Origin: an uncultured Spirochaetaceae bacterium
GTDB lineage: Bacteria; Spirochaetota; Spirochaetia; Sphaerochaetales; Sphaerochaetaceae
DNA length: 64,000 bases
Assembly: GCA_944389075.1 (NCBI GenBank)
Contig: CALXLA010000034.1
Coordinates: forward strand, 1 to 64,000
Reading direction: 5' to 3'
Part shown: positions 7,023-15,455 of the stretch, one piece after another
Position numbering within the stretch: the first letter of the stretch is position 1
Layout: every line of letters starts with the position of its first letter
Notes under the pieces: generated by a model
Database searches by the model: none
Seen by the model: the letters and a program-made list of their open reading frames with translations, nothing else
What the model was told of the DNA's origin: nothing
Position numbers and translations under genes: made by a program

Positions 7023-8143
7023 ATGAAAAAAGCTTTAGTTTTGCTGGTGGCGCTTGTTCTGTCTGCTTCAGCAGTGTTTGCCGCAGTGGAATTCTCCGGA
7101 GAACTCGTCGCTGGATACGCATTCCAGAACAATGGATCAGAGTGGACTAACCATATATGGGACAGGATGGCGAAGACACCAATACAACAAGGCTTGATCT
7201 CTCTATTGCAGACGAAAATGGCATATGGGCAGTCACGCTTGATGGCGCATTCGTTTCCGCAGACGATGGCGGAATGGCCGCTGATGTCACAGTAGATGTA
7301 GTCAAGGCAGTCATGGCAGCTATGAATGCCGGGGAGACAGACTGGTTTGCATCAATCAAGCTCGATGTGATGGACAGGCTTGTAGGATATAGAGCTTATT
7401 CTATGGAGAAGGACCTTGATAGAATCAAAACAGCAGAAACAGGTCTCTGGACATCACTTCAGTTCGGATACGGAGATCTTATCAATGTTATGGTTGCCGG
7501 TTCTCCTACAACTCCACTGACAATGGATGAGCTTTATAACCCGATAACGGCAAATGAAGGTGATTTCATGGTTTCTGCTATCACTAACCCAATTAACGGA
7601 CTTTCAGTAAGTGCTACATATGTCCTCAAGGGCGATGCAAATGACAGCGGAAACGATCACGGAACAGATGAATTCGCAAATGGTATCATTGGCGGAACAG
7701 CAAATATCGATATCGGTTCTCTTCTCGGCCTTGACTGGAATATCGGCGTATCAGTTTCCGATAAGTATGATTTCGGTGGCAAGAACAATATCTTTGCAGC
7801 TGCATTCTATACTGGCTTTGATATCCTTGATTTCAAGGTACAGTATGGCCTGAAATCTTATGACCAGTACGATGATGAGCATTTCTTCTATGCAGGAATC
7901 GACTTCAACGTAGTAGAGCATCTTGTTCTCGATATCTATGGCGACGCATATGATCTTTCACATGCGGATGAGAGCTGGTACCTTGGTGGGAATGTCGGCT
8001 ATGAAGTGTCTGGTGTTACATTCAAGCTCGGACTTGAATATGGCGCAGGTGCATCATATGCATACGATGACAACTACTGGAATGATGGAGAACAATCTGG
8101 AAAAGGACTCTGGATTGTCCCAAGTATCTCAGTCAAGTTTTAA
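7023..8143 (+). pseudogene. outer-membrane beta-barrel porin, frameshifted in its N-terminal part
   Basis: A signal peptide (residues 1-20, ending VFA) is followed by an aspartate- and tyrosine-rich beta-barrel sequence that ends in Phe (SVKF), the usual outer-membrane assembly signal. The first frame runs 7023-7295. The rest of the barrel is in another frame from about 7157 to 8143. Removing one AT from the ATATAT tract at 7153-7158 would restore a 372-residue protein. This may be slippage-driven on/off switching, decay or an assembly error. AAGGGAG lies about 11 bases before the ATG. The substrate is unknown. Confidence 0.75.
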
Positions 8144-8171
8144 GCAATAGCTTGATTAATACCCTGGTAGG

Positions 8172-8199
8172 GCAGGACTTAGGTCCTGCTTTGTTTTTT
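8172..8199 (+). terminator. porin terminator
   Basis: GCAGGAC-TTAG-GTCCTGC (8172-8189) is followed by TTTGTTTTTT. Confidence 0.92.
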
Positions 8200-8248
8200 G
8201 ATATCAAAAAGAAATTTCTTTTACCTTAATCTTTTCTTAGGAGAGTAT

Positions 8249-8548
8249 ATGCTGACAGTAAGGGAATATGCTTCGAAACATGGCTTGACTGAGCGGAGAA
8301 TCGCAGGCCTTTGCAAAGATGGGGAGATTGCAGGAGCTGTAAAGAAAGACAGCAGATGAATGATTCCGGAAAAGGCTCTCGCATAGATTTTTTCAAGAAA
8401 GTATGATGCCGCTCTGTCTGATGCTAAGTGCTTTGCTTTCGGAATTGCGTTCTCAGGAAAGAAAGTTGCTGTATCGAGCAAGGATCATCAGATGAGAATC
8501 AATTTTCAGACTGAGCATGAGAAGGATTCGTTCAGCGCAGACAGTAGA
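8249..8548 (+). pseudogene. decayed helix-turn-helix protein with in-frame stops
   Basis: From ATG 8249 the reading runs MLTVREYASKHGLTERRIA, a typical MerR/excisionase-like helix-turn-helix. It then meets TGA at 8357-8359 exactly where Trp is expected (SR-W-MIPEKALA) and TAG at 8384-8386. The same frame stays protein-like beyond (DAKCFAFGIAFSGKKVAVSS) up to the fbpC terminator hairpin. Other genes here use TGA as stop, so recoding is unlikely. GGAGAG lies just upstream of the start. The original C-terminus is unknown. It is probably the relic of a small DNA-binding or hypothetical protein. Confidence 0.6.
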
Positions 8549-8575
8549 AGAGGGGACATTTTAGCAGTCCCCTCT
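8549..8575 (-). terminator. terminator hairpin of the ABC importer operon
   Basis: A nine-base perfect stem, AGAGGGGAC/GTCCCCTCT (8549-8557 with 8567-8575), lies 10 bases beyond the fbpC-like stop. The following bases on the reverse strand (CTTCTACTG) are only moderately T-rich, so termination is likely but not certain. Confidence 0.55.
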
Positions 8576-8585
8576 GTATTCATTT

Positions 8586-9686
8586 CTACTCTTCGCTGCT
8601 CGCGAGAAGCCTTACTCTGTCTGGAGCGAAATCGATTGAGACTTCAGAGCCTTCCGGATACACAGTCTTTGTCTTTGGATCGTCTATCTCTACAAGGACT
8701 TCGCCGAAAGGCGTATCTATGAAGGATTCTATCGATGCGCCAAGGTAGACATTGAGCTTGACTCTTCCATTGATATTCCCTTCATCCTTGTCCTTCAGGC
8801 GCAGGGATTCCGGACGTGCCATGATGACAGCCTTGTCATTGACTCTGACATCATCCGCGGCATGCTTCACATCTACGATCTTAGGACCTAGTGCACACTG
8901 GAAGTGGCCGTTATCATTTCCTTTGACTTCTACATTGAAGAAAGCGGCCTTTCCTACAAATCCTGCGACGAATCTTGAATTAGGGGCTTCATAGATTTCA
9001 GAAGGTGTTCCGATCTGCCTTATGAACCCGTTCTTCATTACGATGACTCTGTCTGAAAGCGACATGGCCTCGGTTCTGTCATGTGTGACGTAGACTGCTG
9101 TGATGCCAAGCTGGCGCTGAATCTTCTTTATCTCGACCCTCATCTGCTCTCTGAGGAGAGCATCGAGGTTTGAGAGCGGCTCATCGAGGAGAAGAACAGA
9201 TGGCGCGACTATCAGAGAGCGGGCAAGAGCGACTCTCTGCTGCTGGCCGCCCGAGAGCTTCGAAGGGGCTCTGTCTCCCATGTCCGCAAGCCCCAGGAGC
9301 GCGAGCATATTATTGACTCTTTCCGTAATCTCTTCCTTTGGGACTTTCCTGAGCTTGAGGCCATATGCGACATTGTCGAATACTGTCATGTGAGGGAAAA
9401 GACCATATGACTGGAACATCGTTGCCGTATCTCTCTTATTAGGAGGCAGCATCGTGACATCATTGTCGCCGATCAGGATCCTTCCTTCTGTCGGGAGTTC
9501 GAATCCTGCGATCATCCTCAGCGTCGTGGTCTTTCCGCATCCTGAAGGTCCGAGCAGTGTGATGAGCTCTCCTGGCTCTATAGTGAAGTGCGAATCATTT
9601 ACTGCAATGACATCTGCTTTGCCTTTTACGTTCTTGAATCTCTTTGTAACATGCTCAAGCGTTACAGATACGCTTTTCTTTTCCAT
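8586..9686 (-). CDS. ABC importer ATPase, iron(III)/phosphonate type
   Basis: This 366-residue ATPase belongs to the FbpC/PotA-like class that powers uptake of ferric iron, 2-aminoethylphosphonate, spermidine or similar. Motifs are Walker A GPSGCGKTT (46-54), signature LSGGQQQR (144-151), Walker B LLLDEP (165-170) and YVTHD with the H-loop His. A C-terminal TOBE-like region follows from about 290. It is the last gene of a three-gene reverse operon (binding protein, permease, ATPase), four bases after the permease. The substrate cannot be fixed from the ATPase. Confidence 0.9.
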   Translation of the reverse strand: MEKKSVSVTLEHVTKRFKNVKGKADVIAVNDSHFTIEPGELITLLGPSGCGKTTTLRMIAGFELPTEGRILIGDNDVTMLPPNKRDTATMFQSYGLFPHMTVFDNVAYGLKLRKVPKEEITERVNNMLALLGLADMGDRAPSKLSGGQQQRVALARSLIVAPSVLLLDEPLSNLDALLREQMRVEIKKIQRQLGITAVYVTHDRTEAMSLSDRVIVMKNGFIRQIGTPSEIYEAPNSRFVAGFVGKAAFFNVEVKGNDNGHFQCALGPKIVDVKHAADDVRVNDKAVIMARPESLRLKDKDEGNINGRVKLNVYLGASIESFIDTPFGEVLVEIDDPKTKTVYPEGSEVSIDFAPDRVRLLASSEE

Positions 9687-9690
9687 ATTT

Positions 9691-11928
9691 TCACCTCGAT
9701 GATATTGTCTTCTCTGTAAGCTTGTCGTCCCTGACTATGAGATTCATCAGGAAGAAGACTCCGAGAACTATTGCGATGAGAACTGTCGAGAGTACCGATG
9801 CGAGACCGAATCTCAGGTTCTCCGAGAAATTGAAGATAAGCACAGTGAGATGATTCCATCTTGCGCTTATGAGGAAGATGATCGCTGATACCGCAGTCAT
9901 CGATCTGACGAACGTATAGCTCATAGATGTGATGAATGCAGGACGTACAAGTGGCATGACTATTGTCCTGAAGACAGTATTCACGTCAGCTCCGAGGTCA
10001 GATGCGGCTTCCTCGATTGCAGGGTCAATCTGATGAAGCGCCGCAATGCCATTCTCGACGCCGACAGGAAGCTCACGTATCACATAATTTATCACGATGA
10101 TCGCTCCTGTTCCCACAAGGAGGATAGGTGGCTTGTTGAATGCGAGAATGTAGCTGATGCCTATCAGTGTTCCCGGGATTGCATAAGGCGTCATTATGAG
10201 GATCTCAAGAAGCCTCTTGCCAGGGAATTTCTTTCTTACGATGAGCATTGCCGCGACCATTGCGAGTATTCCCGCAATCGGTGTCGCGATCGCCGCTAGT
10301 GTTACGGTGTCCCTGATACTTGTCCATCCTCTCGACAGTGCTTCTCCCCAGTTGTCGAGGGTGAATGAGTAGTCAATGCCCCAGTTGCGGACGAAGCAGC
10401 CTGCGAGAATTGTCAGGTAGAGAATCAGGATGAAGCCCATGATTGCCCAGCAGATTCCTGTGAGTGTGAGACGCACAGGCTTGTTTGTCAGGTCCGTAAG
10501 CGTTGTCGATGGCTTTCCTGTGACTGTGACATAGCTCTTCCTCGATACCCAGAATCTCTGCACGAGGAATGCCGTGAGAGTAGGAAGAAGGAGGAGGAAC
10601 GAGAGAGCCGATCCAGCTCCAAGATCGTTTCTTCCGGTTACGAGCATGTATGCTTCTGTCGAAAGCACACGATAGTCTCCTGCAAGAAGGAGAGGGTTCG
10701 CGAAGTCTGCAAGGCTGTTCGTGAATACAAGAAGCCAAGCCGAGAGCACTCCCGGAACAGATAGCGGGAGCGTCACTGTCCTGAATGCCTGCCATCTTGT
10801 AGCTGAAAGGTCAAGAGCCGCATCCTCGACAGTTGAATCAATCTGCTTGAGAACGCCTGAGAGCGTCATGAATGCGATAGGGAATATTCCGATTGTCTCG
10901 ACAAGGACAAGACCTCCGAGTCCATAGATTGATGCATCCATATTGAGTATCTGCTTGGAAATCAGGCCATTGTTGCCGAATAGCAGGATGATCGAAAGGG
11001 ACAGTGAGAATGGCGGGGATATCACAGGCATTGTCGCAAGCGTCGTCATCAGCTTCTTCTGCCTGAATGATGTTCTCTCGATAAGGAATGCGAACAGGAA
11101 TCCGATTATCGTGGAGAACGTGGCTGTCAGGACGCCGAGCTTCAGGGAGCCCCAGAGCGCCACAAGATATGTAGGAGAGAGGCAGTTCTTCCATATTTCG
11201 AATGTGAATGTGCCATTCCGTATGAATGAGAGCCTTATCGCCTCGAAGATAGGGAATGCGACGAAAAGACCCACAATCACGAATAGTGCGAGCACCAGGA
11301 ATCCTGTCATCGGATCTCTTGTGAAGAGCAGTATGAATGCAATCACAAGGAAGATTGCCGATGCGCCTATGAAGAGCGTCCTCATGAGGCTCTCATATCC
11401 TGTTGCCGCAACGCCTGGGACAGCTATCACGATCGCGCCGAGCGTGTATGCTCCGCTTTCGTCTGCTGTCGGCAGGAAGTATATCTGACTCTGTTCCGTT
11501 GCATCCGCAATATCGTCAGGGTCAAGGGAGTAGTCTACATCATAAGGCACTGAAAGCTTCATCGGCTCAAGATAGTAGCAGCTGTCAAGGGCAGAGATGA
11601 ATTCAGGTGTTTCCTTATTCGCCTGATACAGTGAGATCACTGCATCGGAGCCCGTTGTCGGCTCGAAGTCAAAAGTCTCTTCATTATATGTAAGATAAGC
11701 AGAACGCGCACCGGGAATCATTCCGCTTACGCTGGCTGTCCATCTCTGGAGCTCATTTGCTGTAAAGCTTTCATCATAGGTGCGTGCGAAGAGATTTATC
11801 TCATTGAAATTGCGCTCGTCTGCATATTCCCTGAATGATACAGAGAGCTGGTGGTAGATCCAGAACATTGCAGAAAGGAAAAGCACTGCGATTACAATGA
11901 ACTGGATGATCCGGCGTTTAGTGAACAT
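9691..11928 (-). CDS. ABC importer double permease with an N-terminal extracytoplasmic domain
   Basis: This 745-residue protein is a fused FbpB-type permease with two six-helix halves. Each half carries an EAA coupling loop (EDAALDLSATRWQAF and EEAASDLGADVNTVF). An unusual N-terminus precedes them: a membrane anchor at about 9-27, then about 155 residues predicted outside the membrane, then a second helix at about 185-203. That region has many acidic and aromatic residues and no motif I recognise; it could hold the binding protein or sense substrate. AAGGA lies a few bases before the ATG. It sits between the binding-protein and ATPase genes. Confidence 0.87.
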   Translation of the reverse strand: MFTKRRIIQFIVIAVLFLSAMFWIYHQLSVSFREYADERNFNEINLFARTYDESFTANELQRWTASVSGMIPGARSAYLTYNEETFDFEPTTGSDAVISLYQANKETPEFISALDSCYYLEPMKLSVPYDVDYSLDPDDIADATEQSQIYFLPTADESGAYTLGAIVIAVPGVAATGYESLMRTLFIGASAIFLVIAFILLFTRDPMTGFLVLALFVIVGLFVAFPIFEAIRLSFIRNGTFTFEIWKNCLSPTYLVALWGSLKLGVLTATFSTIIGFLFAFLIERTSFRQKKLMTTLATMPVISPPFSLSLSIILLFGNNGLISKQILNMDASIYGLGGLVLVETIGIFPIAFMTLSGVLKQIDSTVEDAALDLSATRWQAFRTVTLPLSVPGVLSAWLLVFTNSLADFANPLLLAGDYRVLSTEAYMLVTGRNDLGAGSALSFLLLLPTLTAFLVQRFWVSRKSYVTVTGKPSTTLTDLTNKPVRLTLTGICWAIMGFILILYLTILAGCFVRNWGIDYSFTLDNWGEALSRGWTSIRDTVTLAAIATPIAGILAMVAAMLIVRKKFPGKRLLEILIMTPYAIPGTLIGISYILAFNKPPILLVGTGAIIVINYVIRELPVGVENGIAALHQIDPAIEEAASDLGADVNTVFRTIVMPLVRPAFITSMSYTFVRSMTAVSAIIFLISARWNHLTVLIFNFSENLRFGLASVLSTVLIAIVLGVFFLMNLIVRDDKLTEKTISSR

Positions 11929-11947
11929 GGATTATATCCTTGGATAT

Positions 11948-11967
11948 GCCCGCCCTTGCGGACGGGC
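11948..11967 (-). other. intercistronic hairpin between binding-protein and permease genes
   Basis: On the reverse-strand RNA, GCCCGTCC-GCAA-GGGCGGGC pairs fully with one G-U. On the forward strand the same position is a C-A mismatch, which supports a role in the reverse transcript. No T run follows in that direction. It may protect the 3' end of the binding-protein message and raise its dose over the permease, as in other importer operons. Confidence 0.6.
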
Positions 11968-11974
11968 TTTTTCT

Positions 11975-12976
11975 TTATCTCATATTTCCGATTTCGTTTG
12001 TCCAGCGATCGAGAAGACGTGTCTTCGTCTCAGGATTTCCATCCCATGCGAAGTCCTGCTTGACTGTCTTGATCTCATCGATTGAAAGAGCATCAGGGTG
12101 CTTCTCAGCTCCATTTGCTACGAGGACCACGTACCATTCCGTGAAGATCTTCTGTGCATCTGTATCGGAAAGGATCCAGTCATAGAGCTTCTTTGCATTC
12201 ACCATGTCAGGACCGCCTGCTACGAGGGACATCGATGCAAGCTCATAGCCTGTTCCCTCAGAAGGTGCATTGATAGCAATATTTGCACCAGCTTCCTTGA
12301 GCTTGACCTGATCATGTGCATAACCGATGGCAATAGGAATCTCGCCAGTTCCGACGCTCTTTCCAGGAGCAGAGCCTGAGCGTGTATACTGGTCGATGTT
12401 CTTGTCGAGCTGCTTCATGTAGTCCATCATCGCATCTTCGCTTCCGAGGACATAGCACATCGTCGTGAGCACGTTATATGCAGTTCCAGAGGAGTTCGGG
12501 TTAGCCATTCTGATGTAGCCCTTGTACTCTGGCTTGAGAAGGTCTGCCCAGGATGTAGGAGGCTCGATGCCGAGCTCAGCAGCTCTGTCGAGGTTCGTGA
12601 CGAATGTGAGAGGTCCTACATAGAGACCGATCCAGTAGTTCTCAGGATCTCTGAATTCCTCAGGTGTGTTCCTTGAATAGCGGCTGACATAAGGTGTTGT
12701 GAGCCCTTTGCCTTTTGCTGTGATGTGGTCGAGGCCTACACCACCTACCCAGATTGAGGCCTGCGGGTTTGATTTCTCAGCCTCAAGTCTTGCGACAGCC
12801 TCGCCGCCAGAGAGCCTGACGAAGTTCACATGGATGCCTGTCTCCTTCTCAAACTGCTCGAAAAGCTTTGCAGCAAGAGGTTCTTCCAGAGTCGTATATG
12901 CGTTAACTGATTCCGCTGCGAACAGAGCAGCCGAAAAGGCCAGAAGTACTGCCAGAACGGCAATGAGTTTCTTCAT
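11975..12976 (-). CDS. ABC importer periplasmic binding protein, iron(III)/phosphonate type
   Basis: This 333-residue receptor starts at the ATG at 12976, with AGGAG seven bases upstream; an in-frame ATG 30 bases earlier lacks that support. The signal peptide is residues about 1-19 (LFAAES). The fold is of the FbpA/PhnS/ThiB class (VGGVGLDHITAKGKG, TSWADLL). The tandem tyrosines that hold ferric iron in FbpA are not visible at the expected place (AIGYAHD), so the ligand may not be bare iron; phosphonate, phosphate ester or a chelate is possible. It is the first gene of the operon. Confidence 0.87.
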   Translation of the reverse strand: MKKLIAVLAVLLAFSAALFAAESVNAYTTLEEPLAAKLFEQFEKETGIHVNFVRLSGGEAVARLEAEKSNPQASIWVGGVGLDHITAKGKGLTTPYVSRYSRNTPEEFRDPENYWIGLYVGPLTFVTNLDRAAELGIEPPTSWADLLKPEYKGYIRMANPNSSGTAYNVLTTMCYVLGSEDAMMDYMKQLDKNIDQYTRSGSAPGKSVGTGEIPIAIGYAHDQVKLKEAGANIAINAPSEGTGYELASMSLVAGGPDMVNAKKLYDWILSDTDAQKIFTEWYVVLVANGAEKHPDALSIDEIKTVKQDFAWDGNPETKTRLLDRWTNEIGNMR

Positions 12977-13063
12977 AGCATTTCTCCTTTTGCTCAATCT
13001 TAACATAGAGTGATGTTTTCTTTGAACTTTTTAAACATCTGCAATAGAGGTATCATCATCAGC

Positions 13064-14314
13064 ATGGAAGTCAATATCGGATATCTTCTGCTTTTCATCG
13101 CTGTGTTTGCGGTCATCAATGCTATATTGCTTATCATCATGATTTCAAAGAAAGGGAAATCACAGTCTGCAGATCTCTCAGGTGTCGAGAAACGTCTTGA
13201 TGACATAAATCATCTTTATTCCGAGCAGATGCAGCTGTTCTTCCAGGAGAACAGAGCATCTTCAGGACGCATAGAGAATGCACAGAAGGAAAGCCTTCAG
13301 GAGATAAGCAATGTCCTTGATGCGATGCGCGATGATAATTTCCGCACTATGGAGAGCGTGATGAAAAGCTCTCATGCGCTTACTGAGGAAGTCAGGCATA
13401 GCATGGACAAGATCAGAGAGGAGAACGCCTCTCAGCTTGACAAGATGCGAATGACTGTCGATGAGAAGCTTCAGTCTACTCTTGAGACCAGGATATCGAG
13501 ATCATTCGAGCAGGTGACAAAGAATCTTGAATCCCTTTACAGATCGATAGGCGAGATGAATAAGATCGCATCTGATGTCTCTTCTCTCTCGAAGATGTTC
13601 TCGAATGTGAAGGCACGTGGCGTCTGGGGGGAGATCCAGGCAGAGAGCATCATCTCTGACATCATGACACCGGAGCAATATGTGAGGAACTATTCCCCGA
13701 AGGGTGGCAAGGGATTCGTCGAGTTCGCGATAAAACTGCCTGGAAAGCGGGAAGGAAGTTCTGTGTATCTTCCGATTGATTCAAAGTTCCCCCGAGAGGG
13801 CTTCATAAAGTATGCGGAGGCCATTGAGAAGTCCGACGAGGATGGCATGCGCATGGCTGTGCGAGAGATAAGGACAAGAGTCTCACAGGAAGCGAAGGAT
13901 ATCAGGGATAAGTACATAGTGCCTCCGGAGACAACGGATTTCGCGATTCTCTTCGTACCTACCGAAAGCCTTTATGCGGAACTTCTGAGGATTGAGGGCT
14001 TTTCGGAAGAGCTTCAGGATAAATACAAGGTCGTCCTCACAGGTCCGACGAATTTCGCAGCGCTCCTCAATTCCCTTCAGCTTGGTTTCCGGACGCTTCA
14101 GGTTGAGAGAAATACAAGGAAGGTATGGGATCTCTTCCGTGACCTCAAGCAGCAGTTCTCGCGCTTCGGAGAGGATCTCGAGAAGACGCAGGCTGCCATG
14201 GAGCGTGCCCAGGATAGGCTCGGGGATGCAGTGAAGAGGAACAATATCATAACAGGCAAGCTCGGCAGGATAGAGCTTCCTGACAACAGCCCTGATGACA
14301 ATCTGCTTGAATGA
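13064..14314 (+). CDS. rmuC: RmuC-type DNA recombination protein
   Basis: This 416-residue protein has one N-terminal membrane helix (residues about 6-28), a long coiled coil (about 40-150) and the conserved RmuC nuclease-like domain (MFSNVKARGVWGEIQ, LPIDSKFPREGF). RmuC proteins limit inversions between short inverted repeats. The start at 13064 is preferred over an in-frame ATG at 13010, because the latter adds a non-conserved tail across the promoter region. TATCAT (13051-13056) ends seven bases before the ATG, which suggests a leaderless transcript, though the -35 is poor. It is divergent from the ABC importer. Confidence 0.87.
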   Translation: MEVNIGYLLLFIAVFAVINAILLIIMISKKGKSQSADLSGVEKRLDDINHLYSEQMQLFFQENRASSGRIENAQKESLQEISNVLDAMRDDNFRTMESVMKSSHALTEEVRHSMDKIREENASQLDKMRMTVDEKLQSTLETRISRSFEQVTKNLESLYRSIGEMNKIASDVSSLSKMFSNVKARGVWGEIQAESIISDIMTPEQYVRNYSPKGGKGFVEFAIKLPGKREGSSVYLPIDSKFPREGFIKYAEAIEKSDEDGMRMAVREIRTRVSQEAKDIRDKYIVPPETTDFAILFVPTESLYAELLRIEGFSEELQDKYKVVLTGPTNFAALLNSLQLGFRTLQVERNTRKVWDLFRDLKQQFSRFGEDLEKTQAAMERAQDRLGDAVKRNNIITGKLGRIELPDNSPDDNLLE

Positions 14315-14341
14315 ATAATTATGCAGTTTGATTAATCGCTG

Positions 14342-14370
14342 TTGACAATTTCTGTATATTTATTTAAAGA
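14342..14370 (+). promoter_or_regulatory. argF promoter
   Basis: TTGACA (14342-14347) with a 17-base spacer to TAAAGA (14365-14370); TATTTA at 14361-14366 is an alternative -10. AAGGAG (14380-14385) precedes the ATG by six bases. Confidence 0.6.
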
Positions 14371-14391
14371 ATTCTGTATAAGGAGCCAGTT

Positions 14392-15396
14392 ATGACACTC
14401 AAGGGAAGAAGTTTCCTAACTCTTAAGGATTATACAAAGGAAGAGATACTTTATCTTATATCTCTCGCATCGGATCTCAAGGCAAAGAAGAAGGGCCAGG
14501 AATATCCTGCATATATTGCCGGAAAACTTCTTGAAGGAAAGAACATCGTTCTTCTTTTCGATAAGACCAGCACGAGGACGCGCTGCTCTTTCGAGGTGGC
14601 TGCTTTCGATGAGGGTGCTTCCGTGACGTTCCTTACGAATTCCCAGATGGGGAAGAAAGAGTCTCTTGAGGATACTGCAAAGGTCCTTGGAAGGCTATAT
14701 GATGGCATTGAGTACAGAGGTTTTGCCCATAAGACAGTAGAGGATCTTGCGCTTTATTCGGGTGTCCCTGTATGGAACGGACTTACGGATGATGATCATC
14801 CTACGCAGGTTCTTGCGGATTTTCTCACAGCCCAGGAGCATCTCGGGAAACCGCTTTCGTCGATGAAGCTCGCTTATGTCGGCGATGGGCGCAACAATGT
14901 CGCGAACGCGCTCATGATCGGTGCTGCCAAGGTCGGCATGGATTATGCTGTGGCGACACCTCATTCTCTTGAGCCATCTGACGAGCTTGTCTCCCAGTGC
15001 AAGGCATGGGCAGATGAGAATGGTTCCTCAATCACGATCACATCAGATCCTCTTGAGGCAGTCAAAGGCGCGGATATCATCTATACGGATATCTGGTGCT
15101 CGATGGGTGAGGAAGACAAGATGGCTGAGCGCATATCTCTTCTCAAGCCATATCAGGTGACTATGTCCCTCTTGAAGTCGACAGGCAGGAAGACTATATT
15201 CGAGCATTGCCTTCCATCATTCCATGATCTGAATACGACAACAGCACAGAGCGTCAAGGAGAAGTTCGGTCTTGATGAGATGGAAGTCACTGATGAGGTG
15301 TTCCGCTCAGATGCATCGGTCGTCTTTGATGAGGCTGAGAACAGGATGCATACGATCAAGGCTGTGATGGTGGCAACGCTTTCTGACAAAATCTGA
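14392..15396 (+). CDS. argF: ornithine carbamoyltransferase
   Basis: Catalyses carbamoyl phosphate plus ornithine to citrulline and phosphate, in arginine synthesis or, in reverse, in arginine fermentation. The 334 residues show the carbamoyl-phosphate loop STRTR (60-64), HPTQ (136-139), the ornithine loop SMG (237-239) and HCLP (272-275). No arcA, arcC or other arg gene lies nearby, so anabolic and catabolic roles cannot be separated from context. It has its own promoter, and no clear terminator is seen before the next gene. Confidence 0.96.
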   Translation: MTLKGRSFLTLKDYTKEEILYLISLASDLKAKKKGQEYPAYIAGKLLEGKNIVLLFDKTSTRTRCSFEVAAFDEGASVTFLTNSQMGKKESLEDTAKVLGRLYDGIEYRGFAHKTVEDLALYSGVPVWNGLTDDDHPTQVLADFLTAQEHLGKPLSSMKLAYVGDGRNNVANALMIGAAKVGMDYAVATPHSLEPSDELVSQCKAWADENGSSITITSDPLEAVKGADIIYTDIWCSMGEEDKMAERISLLKPYQVTMSLLKSTGRKTIFEHCLPSFHDLNTTTAQSVKEKFGLDEMEVTDEVFRSDASVVFDEAENRMHTIKAVMVATLSDKI

Positions 15397-15455
15397 AAAA
15401 TATCTGTTCCAGCAATACGTTTTGCATGGTAATCTCAGCTTGAGGTTTGTGCTGT

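Noticed and set aside
8357-8386. TGA read as Trp or TAG read-through
   Set aside because: metN, argF, ptsI, metQ and other intact genes end with TGA and ribosomal genes end with TAG, so neither stop is reassigned.
10033-10299. Forward open frame inside the permease gene
   Set aside because: Opposite-strand shadow of the permease, whose helices and EAA loops are clear.
11948-11970. Forward-strand terminator in the importer operon
   Set aside because: On the forward strand the stem has a C-A mismatch and no forward gene ends there; the reverse-strand RNA pairs better and is the likelier functional form.
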